Origin: Ornithinibacillus bavariensis
Lineage (GTDB): Bacteria; Bacillota; Bacilli; Bacillales; Amphibacillaceae
Direction of reading: 5' to 3'
DNA: 64,000 nt
NCBI RefSeq assembly: GCF_050433565.1
Contig: NZ_JBNPWZ010000012.1
Location: 30,019-94,018 of the forward strand
Part shown: positions 16,681 through 24,438 of the stretch, one piece after another
Layout: every line of letters starts with the position of its first letter
Numbering within the stretch: the first letter of the stretch is position 1
Position numbers and translations under genes: made by a program
Notes under the pieces: generated by a model
Database searches by the model: none
What the model saw: the letters and a program-made list of their open reading frames with translations, nothing else
What the model was told of the DNA's origin: nothing

Positions 16681-18129
16681 ATGATTTCCACATTAACAAA
16701 AAGTATTTATATTAATGGGGTTTGGCGTGAGGTAGATGAGGAAAAAACACAAACTGTGTATAATCCTGCTACATTAGAACCAATAACAGCGGTTGCTTAT
16801 GGAGGACAGGAGGAAACAAGAGAAGCAATTGAAGCTGCTGCTAATGCCTTTCCACAATGGAGCGAAATGACCGGAAGACAGCGTTCTCGCATTCTATATA
16901 AAGCTGCTGAGCTGATGCGTAAAGATGCAAAACGACTAGGAGAAATCCTTACTTCTGAGCAGGGTAAACCTCTTAATGAAGCTATTGGTGAGGTAAAAGG
17001 TGCGGCTGGCTTTTTACTTTGGTATGCAGAGGAGGCTTCTCGTGGATATGGTGAATGGATCCCTTCTTCCGTTAAATCAAAACGCATGTTAGTTATACCA
17101 AAACCCATTGGTGTTGTAGGCGCCATTACACCATGGAACTTTCCCTCATCCATGATTACTCGTAAGTTAGGTCCCGCTCTAGCAGCAGGGTGTACGGCTG
17201 TATTAAAGCCTTCACCTGAAACACCGTTATCTGCAATTGAAATCGTTAAAATATTTGAAGAAGCCGGCATGCCTCCTGGAGTCGTGAATCTTGTAACAGG
17301 GGATGCACAGGAAATTGGAAAAGAAATGCTAACGAATAAAGAAGTGAAACTTATTACATTTACTGGTTCGACTGCTGTCGGAAAATACTTAATGCGTGAA
17401 GCCGCTGACCAGGTAAAAAAAGTATCGCTGGAGCTTGGTGGTCACGCACCAATCATTGCCTTTGAAGATGCCGATCTGGAAAAAGCAACTTCCCTATCTT
17501 TAGCAAGTAAATTTCGTAACAATGGGCAAACCTGTATTTGTGCTAACCGCCTTTATGTACATGAATCCATTGCTGATAAATTTACGGCTCTATTAAAAGA
17601 AAAGCTGGAAAAAATGAAGGTTGGAAATGGCATGGATGAAGGGGTTGAACTAGGCCCGCTAATTAGTGAACAGGCACGTGAAAAGGTTGAGGCCCATCTT
17701 CTCGATGCACTTGAAAAAGGGGCCGAAATTGTGTCTGGTGGAAACAAATGGGAAGGTGAATTAAAAGGTTACTTCTGCCCTCCTACCATTGTTAAAAACG
17801 CAACAGATGATATGATTGTAATGAATCAAGAAACATTTGGACCGTTATTCCCAATCCAAACATTTACTGATGAAGACGAAGTAATTCAAAAAGCAAACAA
17901 TACAGATTATGGTTTAGCTGCTTATATTTTTACAGAGAACACTGCCCGGACATTACGAGTTGCGGAAAAACTAGACTATGGTATGGTTGGTGTAAATGAT
18001 GTCTTCCCTTCCGTTCCAGAGGCACCATTTGGTGGAATTAAACAGTCTGGTAGTGGTGGTAAAGAAGGTGGTCATCACGGAATGGATGAATTTTTAGAGA
18101 GAAAATTGGTCTCGATTGCAATTGACTAA
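16681..18129 (+). CDS. NAD(P)-dependent succinate/glutarate-semialdehyde dehydrogenase (GabD/DavD type)
   Basis: Oxidises a short omega-carboxy aldehyde to the diacid. 482 residues from ATG 16681, which has GGGAGG upstream. The active-site Cys is residue 285 in G-Q-T-C-I-C and the general base is Glu251 in L-E-L-G-G; T-P-W-N-F-P and P-F-G-G-I-K-Q-S-G are the other family marks. The T-C-I-C pair and the overall shape are those of GabD (succinate semialdehyde); DavD (glutarate semialdehyde) is the same subfamily and would fit the CoA-transferase and acyl-CoA dehydrogenase next to it. No gabT is nearby. Confidence 0.88.
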   Translation: MISTLTKSIYINGVWREVDEEKTQTVYNPATLEPITAVAYGGQEETREAIEAAANAFPQWSEMTGRQRSRILYKAAELMRKDAKRLGEILTSEQGKPLNEAIGEVKGAAGFLLWYAEEASRGYGEWIPSSVKSKRMLVIPKPIGVVGAITPWNFPSSMITRKLGPALAAGCTAVLKPSPETPLSAIEIVKIFEEAGMPPGVVNLVTGDAQEIGKEMLTNKEVKLITFTGSTAVGKYLMREAADQVKKVSLELGGHAPIIAFEDADLEKATSLSLASKFRNNGQTCICANRLYVHESIADKFTALLKEKLEKMKVGNGMDEGVELGPLISEQAREKVEAHLLDALEKGAEIVSGGNKWEGELKGYFCPPTIVKNATDDMIVMNQETFGPLFPIQTFTDEDEVIQKANNTDYGLAAYIFTENTARTLRVAEKLDYGMVGVNDVFPSVPEAPFGGIKQSGSGGKEGGHHGMDEFLERKLVSIAID

Positions 18130-18134
18130 GCATA

Positions 18135-18176
18135 GAAAAAATCGGTATTAGCTTTTTGCTAGTACCGATTTTTTCT
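18135..18176. terminator. Bidirectional terminator
   Basis: AAAAAATCGGTA (about 18136-18147) pairs with TACCGATTTTTT (18163-18174), with inner TTAGC/GCTAG. It lies between converging genes. Confidence 0.85.
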
Positions 18177-18177
18177 C

Positions 18178-19215
18178 TTAATTAGGACAATTCCATCCAT
18201 ATTCTTCTTCAAAGCTACAGACAAGCCCTCCATTAGTGCTTCCATCTGGTTTTACATGGTAGTAATGAATTTCTTCTCCCTTCTTATCAAGGTATAACAA
18301 GGTGTAGCTTTCTACTTTTTTATTTTCATTCCATTCTACGAATAATTGGGCTTGAATGATGCCATTTTCCATGCCATGAATATCTGCACCATTCTGGAAT
18401 CCTTGGTCATCATAGGCATACCCTCCAATTGTTCCAAAATCATATCGCCAAAACTTCGTTCCATCATTAGTTGATTTCCCAGTAATAAATTCGCTACCGA
18501 ACAAGGTTTTCACTTCATTTTCTGATAGTAAAATATTTAGTTTTTTCTTAAATTCTTCCATATGCTTTATTTGATCATTACTTTCCTTAAACGTTGGGTT
18601 TACTAAATAAGAGTTCATGATAGAATCACCCCTTATTTGTAGGCTATAGCCCCTTTGTTCTGTAACGTTTAATAATACCCTTGAAGTAGAATATGTTGTT
18701 GTACTTCCGTTGGACAATTCTAATTCAACTTCAAATAGCCCTTCCCCAAGTTCAGAATCATAAAAACTAAAATTGAATGTATCACCTCGTTTTATTTCAG
18801 AACTATCAGCATTTGCCGCACCTTGTGACCGCACCATTCTCCCGTCCTGATAGATTTTTAAATATATGTGACTTATATTAAAACCAGTTTGATTCTCGAT
18901 ACGAATCGTAATTTCATCCTCTTCTTCATTTGCAATGGGAGCATCACCAGTTACTTCAGGTGCCGGTTCTGTTTGATTGTTTCCTGCTAGGTTGAGGTTG
19001 CTATAATTCAATAGTGGTAAAGCGATGATAATGATTAATCCTAAAACAACAGCAGTTGCGATATAATGCTTCCATTGAAAGGCTGTTTTTTGGGGGAATG
19101 GTTCTTCCATTTTTCGATTGATTTTAGTGAGAATTTCCTGTTGCTCATGGTTAGAAAGCTTTATTCTATTGTTCAATCCTTTTAACCCTTGATTCATTTC
19201 ATCATATGGTCTCAT
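18178..19215 (-). CDS. Membrane-anchored partner of the ECF sigma factor (possible anti-sigma factor)
   Basis: 345 residues: a cytoplasmic N-terminus of about 50 residues, one membrane segment at about residues 50-70, and a large outer domain rich in N, S, T and acidic residues. No zinc-binding HxxxCxxC anti-sigma motif is visible. The start overlaps the end of the sigma-factor gene by 14 bp, an arrangement typical of sigma/anti-sigma pairs. Function is inferred from this coupling; the outer domain is not one I recognise. Confidence 0.6.
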   Translation of the reverse strand: MRPYDEMNQGLKGLNNRIKLSNHEQQEILTKINRKMEEPFPQKTAFQWKHYIATAVVLGLIIIIALPLLNYSNLNLAGNNQTEPAPEVTGDAPIANEEEDEITIRIENQTGFNISHIYLKIYQDGRMVRSQGAANADSSEIKRGDTFNFSFYDSELGEGLFEVELELSNGSTTTYSTSRVLLNVTEQRGYSLQIRGDSIMNSYLVNPTFKESNDQIKHMEEFKKKLNILLSENEVKTLFGSEFITGKSTNDGTKFWRYDFGTIGGYAYDDQGFQNGADIHGMENGIIQAQLFVEWNENKKVESYTLLYLDKKGEEIHYYHVKPDGSTNGGLVCSFEEEYGWNCPN

Positions 19216-19726
19216 GACTAAAATTCTCCTTTCCCAGTTCTTTTCGCAGTGCTTTAATTGCTCGAAATAAAGTAACCTTTACCTTTTTTTCCGTCCAGCC
19301 TAGAATTTCAGCTGTTTCACTTATCGAAAATTCCTTAATCTTTCTAAGTACGATAACATCCCGATAAGATAATTTCAGTTTACTAAGTGATAAGTATAGT
19401 TCTTTTTCCGTCTCATTTAAAATGGCCATTTCCTCTGGACTTGGTTCATTTGCATTCAATAAGGAAAATGAATCCAATAAAGATGCAATTGGCTTCTTCT
19501 TCCTGATATCATCAATAGTCACATTTCTAGCAATTCGAAAAAGCCAGCCTCTGACATTGTCGCCCTTGAACGAATTAATATTTCTGTATGCACGAAGAAA
19601 GGTATCCTGTAAGATATCCTTTGCTAGCTCATGGTCACTGACTAAAAAATATATATAATTATAAATATCATTACTATAAGCTAGGTACCAATCGCTTATA
19701 CGCTGTTTCCCGACATGTTGGTCCAT
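19202..19726 (-). CDS. ECF-type RNA polymerase sigma factor
   Basis: 174 residues with sigma region 2 (about residues 15-80, including D-I-L-Q-D-T-F-L-R-A-Y-R-N and W-L-F-R-I-A-R-N) and region 4 (about 110-165, with S-I-S-E-T-A-E-I-L-G-W-T-E-K-K-V-K as the -35 reading helix-turn-helix). Overlaps its probable regulator by 14 bp. Its promoter target and the inducing signal are unknown. I see no obvious self-promoter in the 120 bp upstream. Confidence 0.9.
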   Translation of the reverse strand: MDQHVGKQRISDWYLAYSNDIYNYIYFLVSDHELAKDILQDTFLRAYRNINSFKGDNVRGWLFRIARNVTIDDIRKKKPIASLLDSFSLLNANEPSPEEMAILNETEKELYLSLSKLKLSYRDVIVLRKIKEFSISETAEILGWTEKKVKVTLFRAIKALRKELGKENFSHETI

Positions 19727-19794
19727 AACCTCATTTCCTCTCCATTAATTTAGTGCCTTCACTTAATCAACGAATCTAAATTTAAAAAGTTACA

Positions 19795-19829
19795 TATAAA
19801 AAAATAAACGCCGATTATAGCGTTTATTT
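19795..19829 (-). terminator. Terminator after the ZIP transporter
   Basis: AAATAAACGC (19802-19811) pairs with GCGTTTATTT (19820-19829); on the - strand the stem is followed by a T run. Confidence 0.8.
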
Positions 19830-19849
19830 CTTCTATTTTTATATCCTGA

Positions 19850-20665
19850 CTAACCAAATGCCACATCCAAAATCATCATTAAAACAAAGCCAATCATTAA
19901 ACTCATCGAAGCCAGGTCCTTATTTCCTTTTTCCTGCGAGCTCGGAATAACTTCTTCAGCGACAACAAATATCATCGCGCCAGCAGCAAAGCTTAAAGCA
20001 TAAGGCAATAACGGCTCAATAAAGGCTACTGCAAATGCACCGATTACTGCTGCTATTGGTTCTACCATTCCCGAAAATTGTCCATAAAGGAAGCTCTTTC
20101 CTCGAGACATTCCCTCACCTCGTAATGGCATAGATACAGCGACACCCTCTGGGAAGTTCTGTATACCAATTCCAATGGCCAATGTTATTGCACCTGCCAA
20201 TGATGCCTCGGTTCCACCATTTGCTAAAGCCCCAAATGCTATACCTACCGCTAGACCCTCTGGAATATTATGCAATGTGATAGCCAATACCAAAAGCGTA
20301 CTCCTTTTTCTTTCGAAATGACGCCGTCCCTCCGCCTTTCCAATTGGTGTATTTGGATGAAGATGAGGAAGAATTTTATCGATTCCCCATAAAAATACAC
20401 CACCTAATAAAAATCCAAAAGCAGCTGGAAACCATGCCGCAATCGCATTATCCTTTGACATTTCGATGGAAGGAGCAAGCAATGACCAGTAGCTTGCTGC
20501 TATCATAACCCCACCAGCAAACCCAAGCATACTGTCCAGGAGACGTTGATTTAAATTCTTTGTCGCAAATACTACTGCAGCCCCAAGTGCTGTCATTCCC
20601 CAAGTAAAAAGTGTTGCAAATAATGCTTGCGTTATTGGGCTAAACTGTTCAAAAAACTCTACCAT
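19850..20665 (-). CDS. ZIP-family divalent metal transporter
   Basis: Imports zinc, manganese or iron. 271 residues with eight predicted membrane spans; the ZIP metal motifs H-N-I-P-E-G (span IV) and N-F-P-E-G (span V) are both present, and a His-rich short loop (H-L-H-P) sits in the central cytoplasmic loop. Related to ZupT/GufA. Monocistronic with its own promoter and a strong dyad over the -10, so expression is probably controlled by a metal-sensing repressor. Metal not known. Confidence 0.9.
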   Translation of the reverse strand: MVEFFEQFSPITQALFATLFTWGMTALGAAVVFATKNLNQRLLDSMLGFAGGVMIAASYWSLLAPSIEMSKDNAIAAWFPAAFGFLLGGVFLWGIDKILPHLHPNTPIGKAEGRRHFERKRSTLLVLAITLHNIPEGLAVGIAFGALANGGTEASLAGAITLAIGIGIQNFPEGVAVSMPLRGEGMSRGKSFLYGQFSGMVEPIAAVIGAFAVAFIEPLLPYALSFAAGAMIFVVAEEVIPSSQEKGNKDLASMSLMIGFVLMMILDVAFG

Positions 20666-20700
20666 ATTAAAAGAACTCCTTAGTAAGTAACCTGTATTAT

Positions 20701-20754
20701 GATTAAAATGTTTCCTTTAGTAAACATTTTAATCCCAGACCATAAAATAGTCAA
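20701..20754 (-). promoter_or_regulatory. ZIP transporter promoter with overlapping operator dyad
   Basis: On the - strand TTGACT (20754-20749), 17 bp, TAAAAT (20731-20726). The -10 lies inside a perfect inverted repeat: arms of 13 bases at 20701-20713 and 20722-20734 (GATTAAAATGTTT and its complement) around an 8-base loop. Repressor binding here would block RNA polymerase. The inner GTTTCC...AAAC part loosely resembles MntR-type sites. Confidence 0.7.
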
Positions 20755-20841
20755 TTATAATAAATTAGAACATCAATACTAGTTTCATACAAAAAAACAA
20801 TTTCATGCTCACAAGCTACTAAAAGTTCCTTAGATTTTATT

Positions 20842-21681
20842 TCATGATGAAAGTGTTTTCCTCACAAATTCGTCAAACCTCTCTTCTTCCTCAGAGAATG
20901 GATTGTGATTACTTTCTTCAAATATGGTTAATGAAGAATTTACGATTGATTCGGCAATTTCAATTCCGAATTTCATTGGGCATTGTGCGTCATATTTACC
21001 CGTATAAATAAAGCTTGGAATTTGGATCTGTTTAATTTCTTCACGAATATCAAAAGTAGGGTATTCTACTTTTCTGAAGTAGTCAAGCCGTGGTCCAACA
21101 GTCCTGCCACTATTTGGTTTCTTGTATGCCGCTAACATTTTCTCCTCAGAATAAAAGGACATTAAATCCCATTCATATCCTAATTTTCTACGAACCTCAA
21201 GAGGAGTATTGGGGTTATTAAGTTTATCCATTATTTCTACGATACGCTTAAAATTAGGATTTTTACTACAATAAATCGAGTCTGGATCTTGTCCGTATTT
21301 ATAGCTTGCTGCCGCCCCTCCAGCAACTATTTTCGTCAATCTGGAAGGACGATTAATCGCATACTTTAAAGCGAGCATACCACCTGCAGAATGTCCCGCG
21401 AAGCCCCATTTGGAAATACTAAGGGCTTCTCTAATCGCTTCTAGGTCTAGCACAGCAGCATCCATACTGTATTCACTTTCATCACTTGCTTCTGAAGAGT
21501 TACCAGCACCCTTCAGGTTAATTAAATACACTTTATAATACTTGGTGAAGGGATTGGCAAAGGTATTCCCACGCTCATTGAAGGCACTATAATGATGTGT
21601 AACAGCAAGTGGCTCTCCTTCCCCTTTTTCAAATAACTCAAAAGTCCCTCTATCTGTCTCTATTAATCTTTTCTCCCACAT
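20842..21681 (-). CDS. Alpha/beta hydrolase
   Basis: 279-residue cytoplasmic hydrolase with the catalytic triad in order: nucleophile Ser in G-H-S-A-G-G, Asp in Y-T-G-K-Y-D-A-Q-C-P, and His in S-N-H-N-P-F near the C-terminus. Overall like proline iminopeptidase or esterase relatives. It starts 3 bp after the stop of a Nudix hydrolase gene, so the two are co-transcribed. Substrate unknown. Confidence 0.85.
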   Translation of the reverse strand: MWEKRLIETDRGTFELFEKGEGEPLAVTHHYSAFNERGNTFANPFTKYYKVYLINLKGAGNSSEASDESEYSMDAAVLDLEAIREALSISKWGFAGHSAGGMLALKYAINRPSRLTKIVAGGAAASYKYGQDPDSIYCSKNPNFKRIVEIMDKLNNPNTPLEVRRKLGYEWDLMSFYSEEKMLAAYKKPNSGRTVGPRLDYFRKVEYPTFDIREEIKQIQIPSFIYTGKYDAQCPMKFGIEIAESIVNSSLTIFEESNHNPFSEEEERFDEFVRKTLSS

Positions 21682-21684
21682 TTG

Positions 21685-22146
21685 TTACTCCCCCTTTGAT
21701 AGTTCTTGTATGTAATCATTAATAATTGGTATATCTGGTGGACTTATGTTTTTAGGAAGGTCGTCAAAACGAAAAAACCGTAAATCGTCCACTTCATTTT
21801 CATCCTTAACAAGCTCGCCTTTATAATCAATACACAAATATGCAGCTACAACATTGTATACCTCATCACCATGGGGGTATTTATAGTAGAACGCTTCCCC
21901 TGAGTATATGTTAATGAGTTCTAAGTCCTTTGCTGTTAATCCCGTTTCTTCTCTTAACTCTCTTCTTGCCACTTCTTCCAGTGATTCACCCAGCTCCATG
22001 GAACCTCCAGCTAATCCCCAGCAATGATTGTCCTTTCGCAGTTGAAGTAATATTCTATTTCGATTGTCAATTAGCAACACACAGGCACCTACCATGATAA
22101 TTGGGCGTGAACCTACGATCTTTCTTAAATCCTTTATGTATCCCAT
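21685..22146 (-). CDS. Nudix hydrolase
   Basis: 153 residues with a complete Nudix box G-x5-E-x7-R-E-x2-E-E-x-G (from G-G-S-M-E-L-G-E-S-L-E to R-E-L-R-E-E-T-G-L). Hydrolyses a nucleoside diphosphate linked to another group; the exact substrate cannot be read. First gene of a pair with the alpha/beta hydrolase. The start ATG at 22146 has AAAAGGGG upstream. Confidence 0.88.
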   Translation of the reverse strand: MGYIKDLRKIVGSRPIIMVGACVLLIDNRNRILLQLRKDNHCWGLAGGSMELGESLEEVARRELREETGLTAKDLELINIYSGEAFYYKYPHGDEVYNVVAAYLCIDYKGELVKDENEVDDLRFFRFDDLPKNISPPDIPIINDYIQELSKGE

Positions 22147-22299
22147 TTAGATTCCCCTTTTAAGTTCACAGTAATTGGAAGTTACAATTGTTAGATTGTA
22201 ATATGGTTAACAACTTCTTCAATTTGAATGGTTATTTTTCGTAACTTTTTTATCTTACTCCAATTTATCTCTTATTTTGTTTAGTCTTTCACCTGATTT

Positions 22300-22383
22300 T
22301 TACAATGATTTTGAGTAATATTCCTTTCGTCGATGTAAAGAAGGCATCGTTGGAAATGAATTAATGGAATCATTTATTTTCAT
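22300..22383 (-). CDS. Possible 27-residue peptide
   Basis: In the 357-bp gap between the Nudix gene and glpD, the - strand has ATG at 22383 with AGGTGG 8 bases upstream and a short frame of 27 codons ending in TAA. The peptide is basic toward its end (H-R-R-K-E-Y-Y). I recognise no relative. The rest of the gap shows nothing except the glpD terminator. Confidence 0.25.
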   Translation of the reverse strand: MKINDSINSFPTMPSLHRRKEYYSKSL

Positions 22384-22439
22384 GACTGTTACCACCTTTT
22401 AGATTATCTATCAATTATTATAACAAAAATTCCAAAATC

Positions 22440-22478
22440 TCTATAAAATAAAAACGCATAGTAGCAATTACTATGCGT
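22440..22478 (-). terminator. Terminator after glpD
   Basis: ACGCATAGTA (22454-22463) pairs with TACTATGCGT (22469-22478); the - strand continues into TTTTTATTTTA. Confidence 0.85.
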
Positions 22479-22503
22479 CGTGTATCTCAATATTTTGCTT
22501 TGA

Positions 22504-24171
22504 CTATTTCGAATCAACTGGATGTATTGCCTCAAACAATAGCTGGTCTAGTTCCTTGGTGTATTCTTGAACTTGTTCATTCGACCAGTTGAATACTTTT
22601 GCCAAATAAGAAATTACTTGTTCCTTATGTTCTTTCACCCAATTTATATTAAAAAACAATGCTCCAGTACGTCTGATGAAGAAGTCGACTGGTTTATATA
22701 CTAATTCATACTCAATTCCGTAACGAAGCATAGCAACTACTACTGGGCTCATATTTTCAGATTGGACATTTTCTTTTTCACGCTGGTATATGTCAAAAAT
22801 GATATCAACGTTTGAACCATATCTTTTAACTAGACCTTTAGCAAGGTTTTCATCGATTCCAAGCTGTATACCTTTAGATACCTTTTGATTTACGAACCTT
22901 TCAAAACCTGTAGAACCGCCTACATCACCTCCAGAAATACGTAATTCCTTCGTTTGTGTTCCTGGAAATGCTCTTCCTTCTTCTTGCTGAAGTTGTTTTC
23001 CAACTAAATCAACAATACTCTCGGCCATTTTTCGATATCCCGTTAACTTTCCACCAGCAATAGAAATAAAACCTGAATCAGATATAAAAATCTCATCTCT
23101 TCTAGATATTTCTGAAGGGTTCTTACCTTCTTCGTGAATTAATGGTCGTAAACCAGCCCAACTTGATTCTACATCTTCTGACTTAATTTTAACGTTAGGA
23201 AACATATAGTCAATTGCCTTTAAGACGTAATCTCTATCCTCTACAGTCATTGTTGGGTGTGCAATCTCTCCTTTATAGACAGTATCGGTAGTACCTACAT
23301 AGGTTTTTCCCTCTCGTGGAATAGCAAATACCATTCGTCCATCAGGAGTATCAAAATATATCGCTTGTCTTAATGGGAATCGTTTCCCATCAAATACAAG
23401 ATGAATCCCTTTTGTAAGCTGTAGTGTCTTACCTTTTTTTGAATGATCGATTTCCCGTAACGTATCCACCCACGGTCCAGCAGCATTAACAATCTTCTTC
23501 GCGTAAATCTTTTGAGTGGAACCATCTATTTGATCTTCTACTTCCACACCTGTTACCTTTTTATTCTCATAAATTAAATTCGTAACTTTCATATAGTTTA
23601 TTGCATGTGCACCTTTTTCAACTGCCTTTTTCATGACCTCGATAGTTAAACGTGCATCATCTGTTTTATACTCGACATAATATCCTGCACCTTTAAGATT
23701 TTTAAAATTCAACAGCGGTTCTCGTCTCATCGCTTCGTCTGGTGTAAGCATCTTTCTTCTTTCGCTCTTCTTAACACCTGCAAGAAAATCGTACACTCGT
23801 AAACCTATATTTGTGGTAAACGGACCAAATGTACCTCCTTTATAGAATGGAAGCATCATCCATTCTGGAGTAGTCACATGTGGGCCGTTTTCATAAACAA
23901 TTGCTCGTTCCTTACCAGTCTCTGAAACGACACCAATTTCAAATTGTTTTAAATACCGAAGACCTCCATGAACAAGCTTTGTCGACCTACTAGAAGTACC
24001 TGCAGCAAAATCTTGCATCTCTACTAACGCTACCTTCATACCTCTTGTTACAGCATCCAGTGCAATACCAGCACCAGTAATTCCTCCACCAATGATAAGT
24101 AAATCAAGGGATTCATTACTAATTTTAGTCTTTAAATCATCTCGTTCTAAGCTTGAAAACATATTATTCAC
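22504..24171 (-). CDS. glpD: Aerobic glycerol-3-phosphate dehydrogenase
   Basis: FAD flavoprotein at the membrane that oxidises glycerol-3-phosphate to dihydroxyacetone phosphate and feeds electrons to quinone. 555 residues. The dinucleotide-binding motif I-G-G-G-I-T-G-A-G is at about residues 27-35; S-R-S-T-K-L-V-H-G-G-L-R-Y-L and the R-x-G-L-R-P-L segment are GlpD marks. Transcribed alone from its own leader, which carries a terminator hairpin like that of glpF, the hallmark of GlpP antitermination in Bacillus. Confidence 0.97.
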   Translation of the reverse strand: MNNMFSSLERDDLKTKISNESLDLLIIGGGITGAGIALDAVTRGMKVALVEMQDFAAGTSSRSTKLVHGGLRYLKQFEIGVVSETGKERAIVYENGPHVTTPEWMMLPFYKGGTFGPFTTNIGLRVYDFLAGVKKSERRKMLTPDEAMRREPLLNFKNLKGAGYYVEYKTDDARLTIEVMKKAVEKGAHAINYMKVTNLIYENKKVTGVEVEDQIDGSTQKIYAKKIVNAAGPWVDTLREIDHSKKGKTLQLTKGIHLVFDGKRFPLRQAIYFDTPDGRMVFAIPREGKTYVGTTDTVYKGEIAHPTMTVEDRDYVLKAIDYMFPNVKIKSEDVESSWAGLRPLIHEEGKNPSEISRRDEIFISDSGFISIAGGKLTGYRKMAESIVDLVGKQLQQEEGRAFPGTQTKELRISGGDVGGSTGFERFVNQKVSKGIQLGIDENLAKGLVKRYGSNVDIIFDIYQREKENVQSENMSPVVVAMLRYGIEYELVYKPVDFFIRRTGALFFNINWVKEHKEQVISYLAKVFNWSNEQVQEYTKELDQLLFEAIHPVDSK

Positions 24172-24224
24172 TCCTTTTTAATAACCAATCGGTTCACTAT
24201 TGGATAGGTAAATAATTCGTCGAA

Positions 24225-24277
24225 AATAAATAGAGAGACCACAAATTACCCTATACTATAGAGCACTGTGGTCTCTC
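24225..24277 (-). promoter_or_regulatory. glpD leader terminator (probable GlpP antitermination target)
   Basis: GAGAGACCACA (24233-24243) pairs with TGTGGTCTCTC (24267-24277), and the - strand then runs T-rich toward glpD, whose start is about 60 bp on. A terminator before the coding region of glpD is the arrangement at which GlpP with glycerol-3-phosphate acts in B. subtilis. Confidence 0.75.
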
Positions 24278-24438
24278 AAGGAAATCTGTCCAAGCTTAAC
24301 ATGCCTTTATTGAAACGTTTAACCACTACTTTATGATTGACATTTTTGTGATATCTTATGCGGTAGGATACTCCCTATGGTGTGGTGGGAGAATTTGATA
24401 TCATCTCAACATCTAAGCATTAATCGTAATGACATCCG

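Noticed and set aside
24311..24326. Possible cre (TTGAAACGTTTAACC) upstream of glpD
   Set aside because: Two mismatches or a missing base against the consensus in every alignment, and no good promoter nearby.
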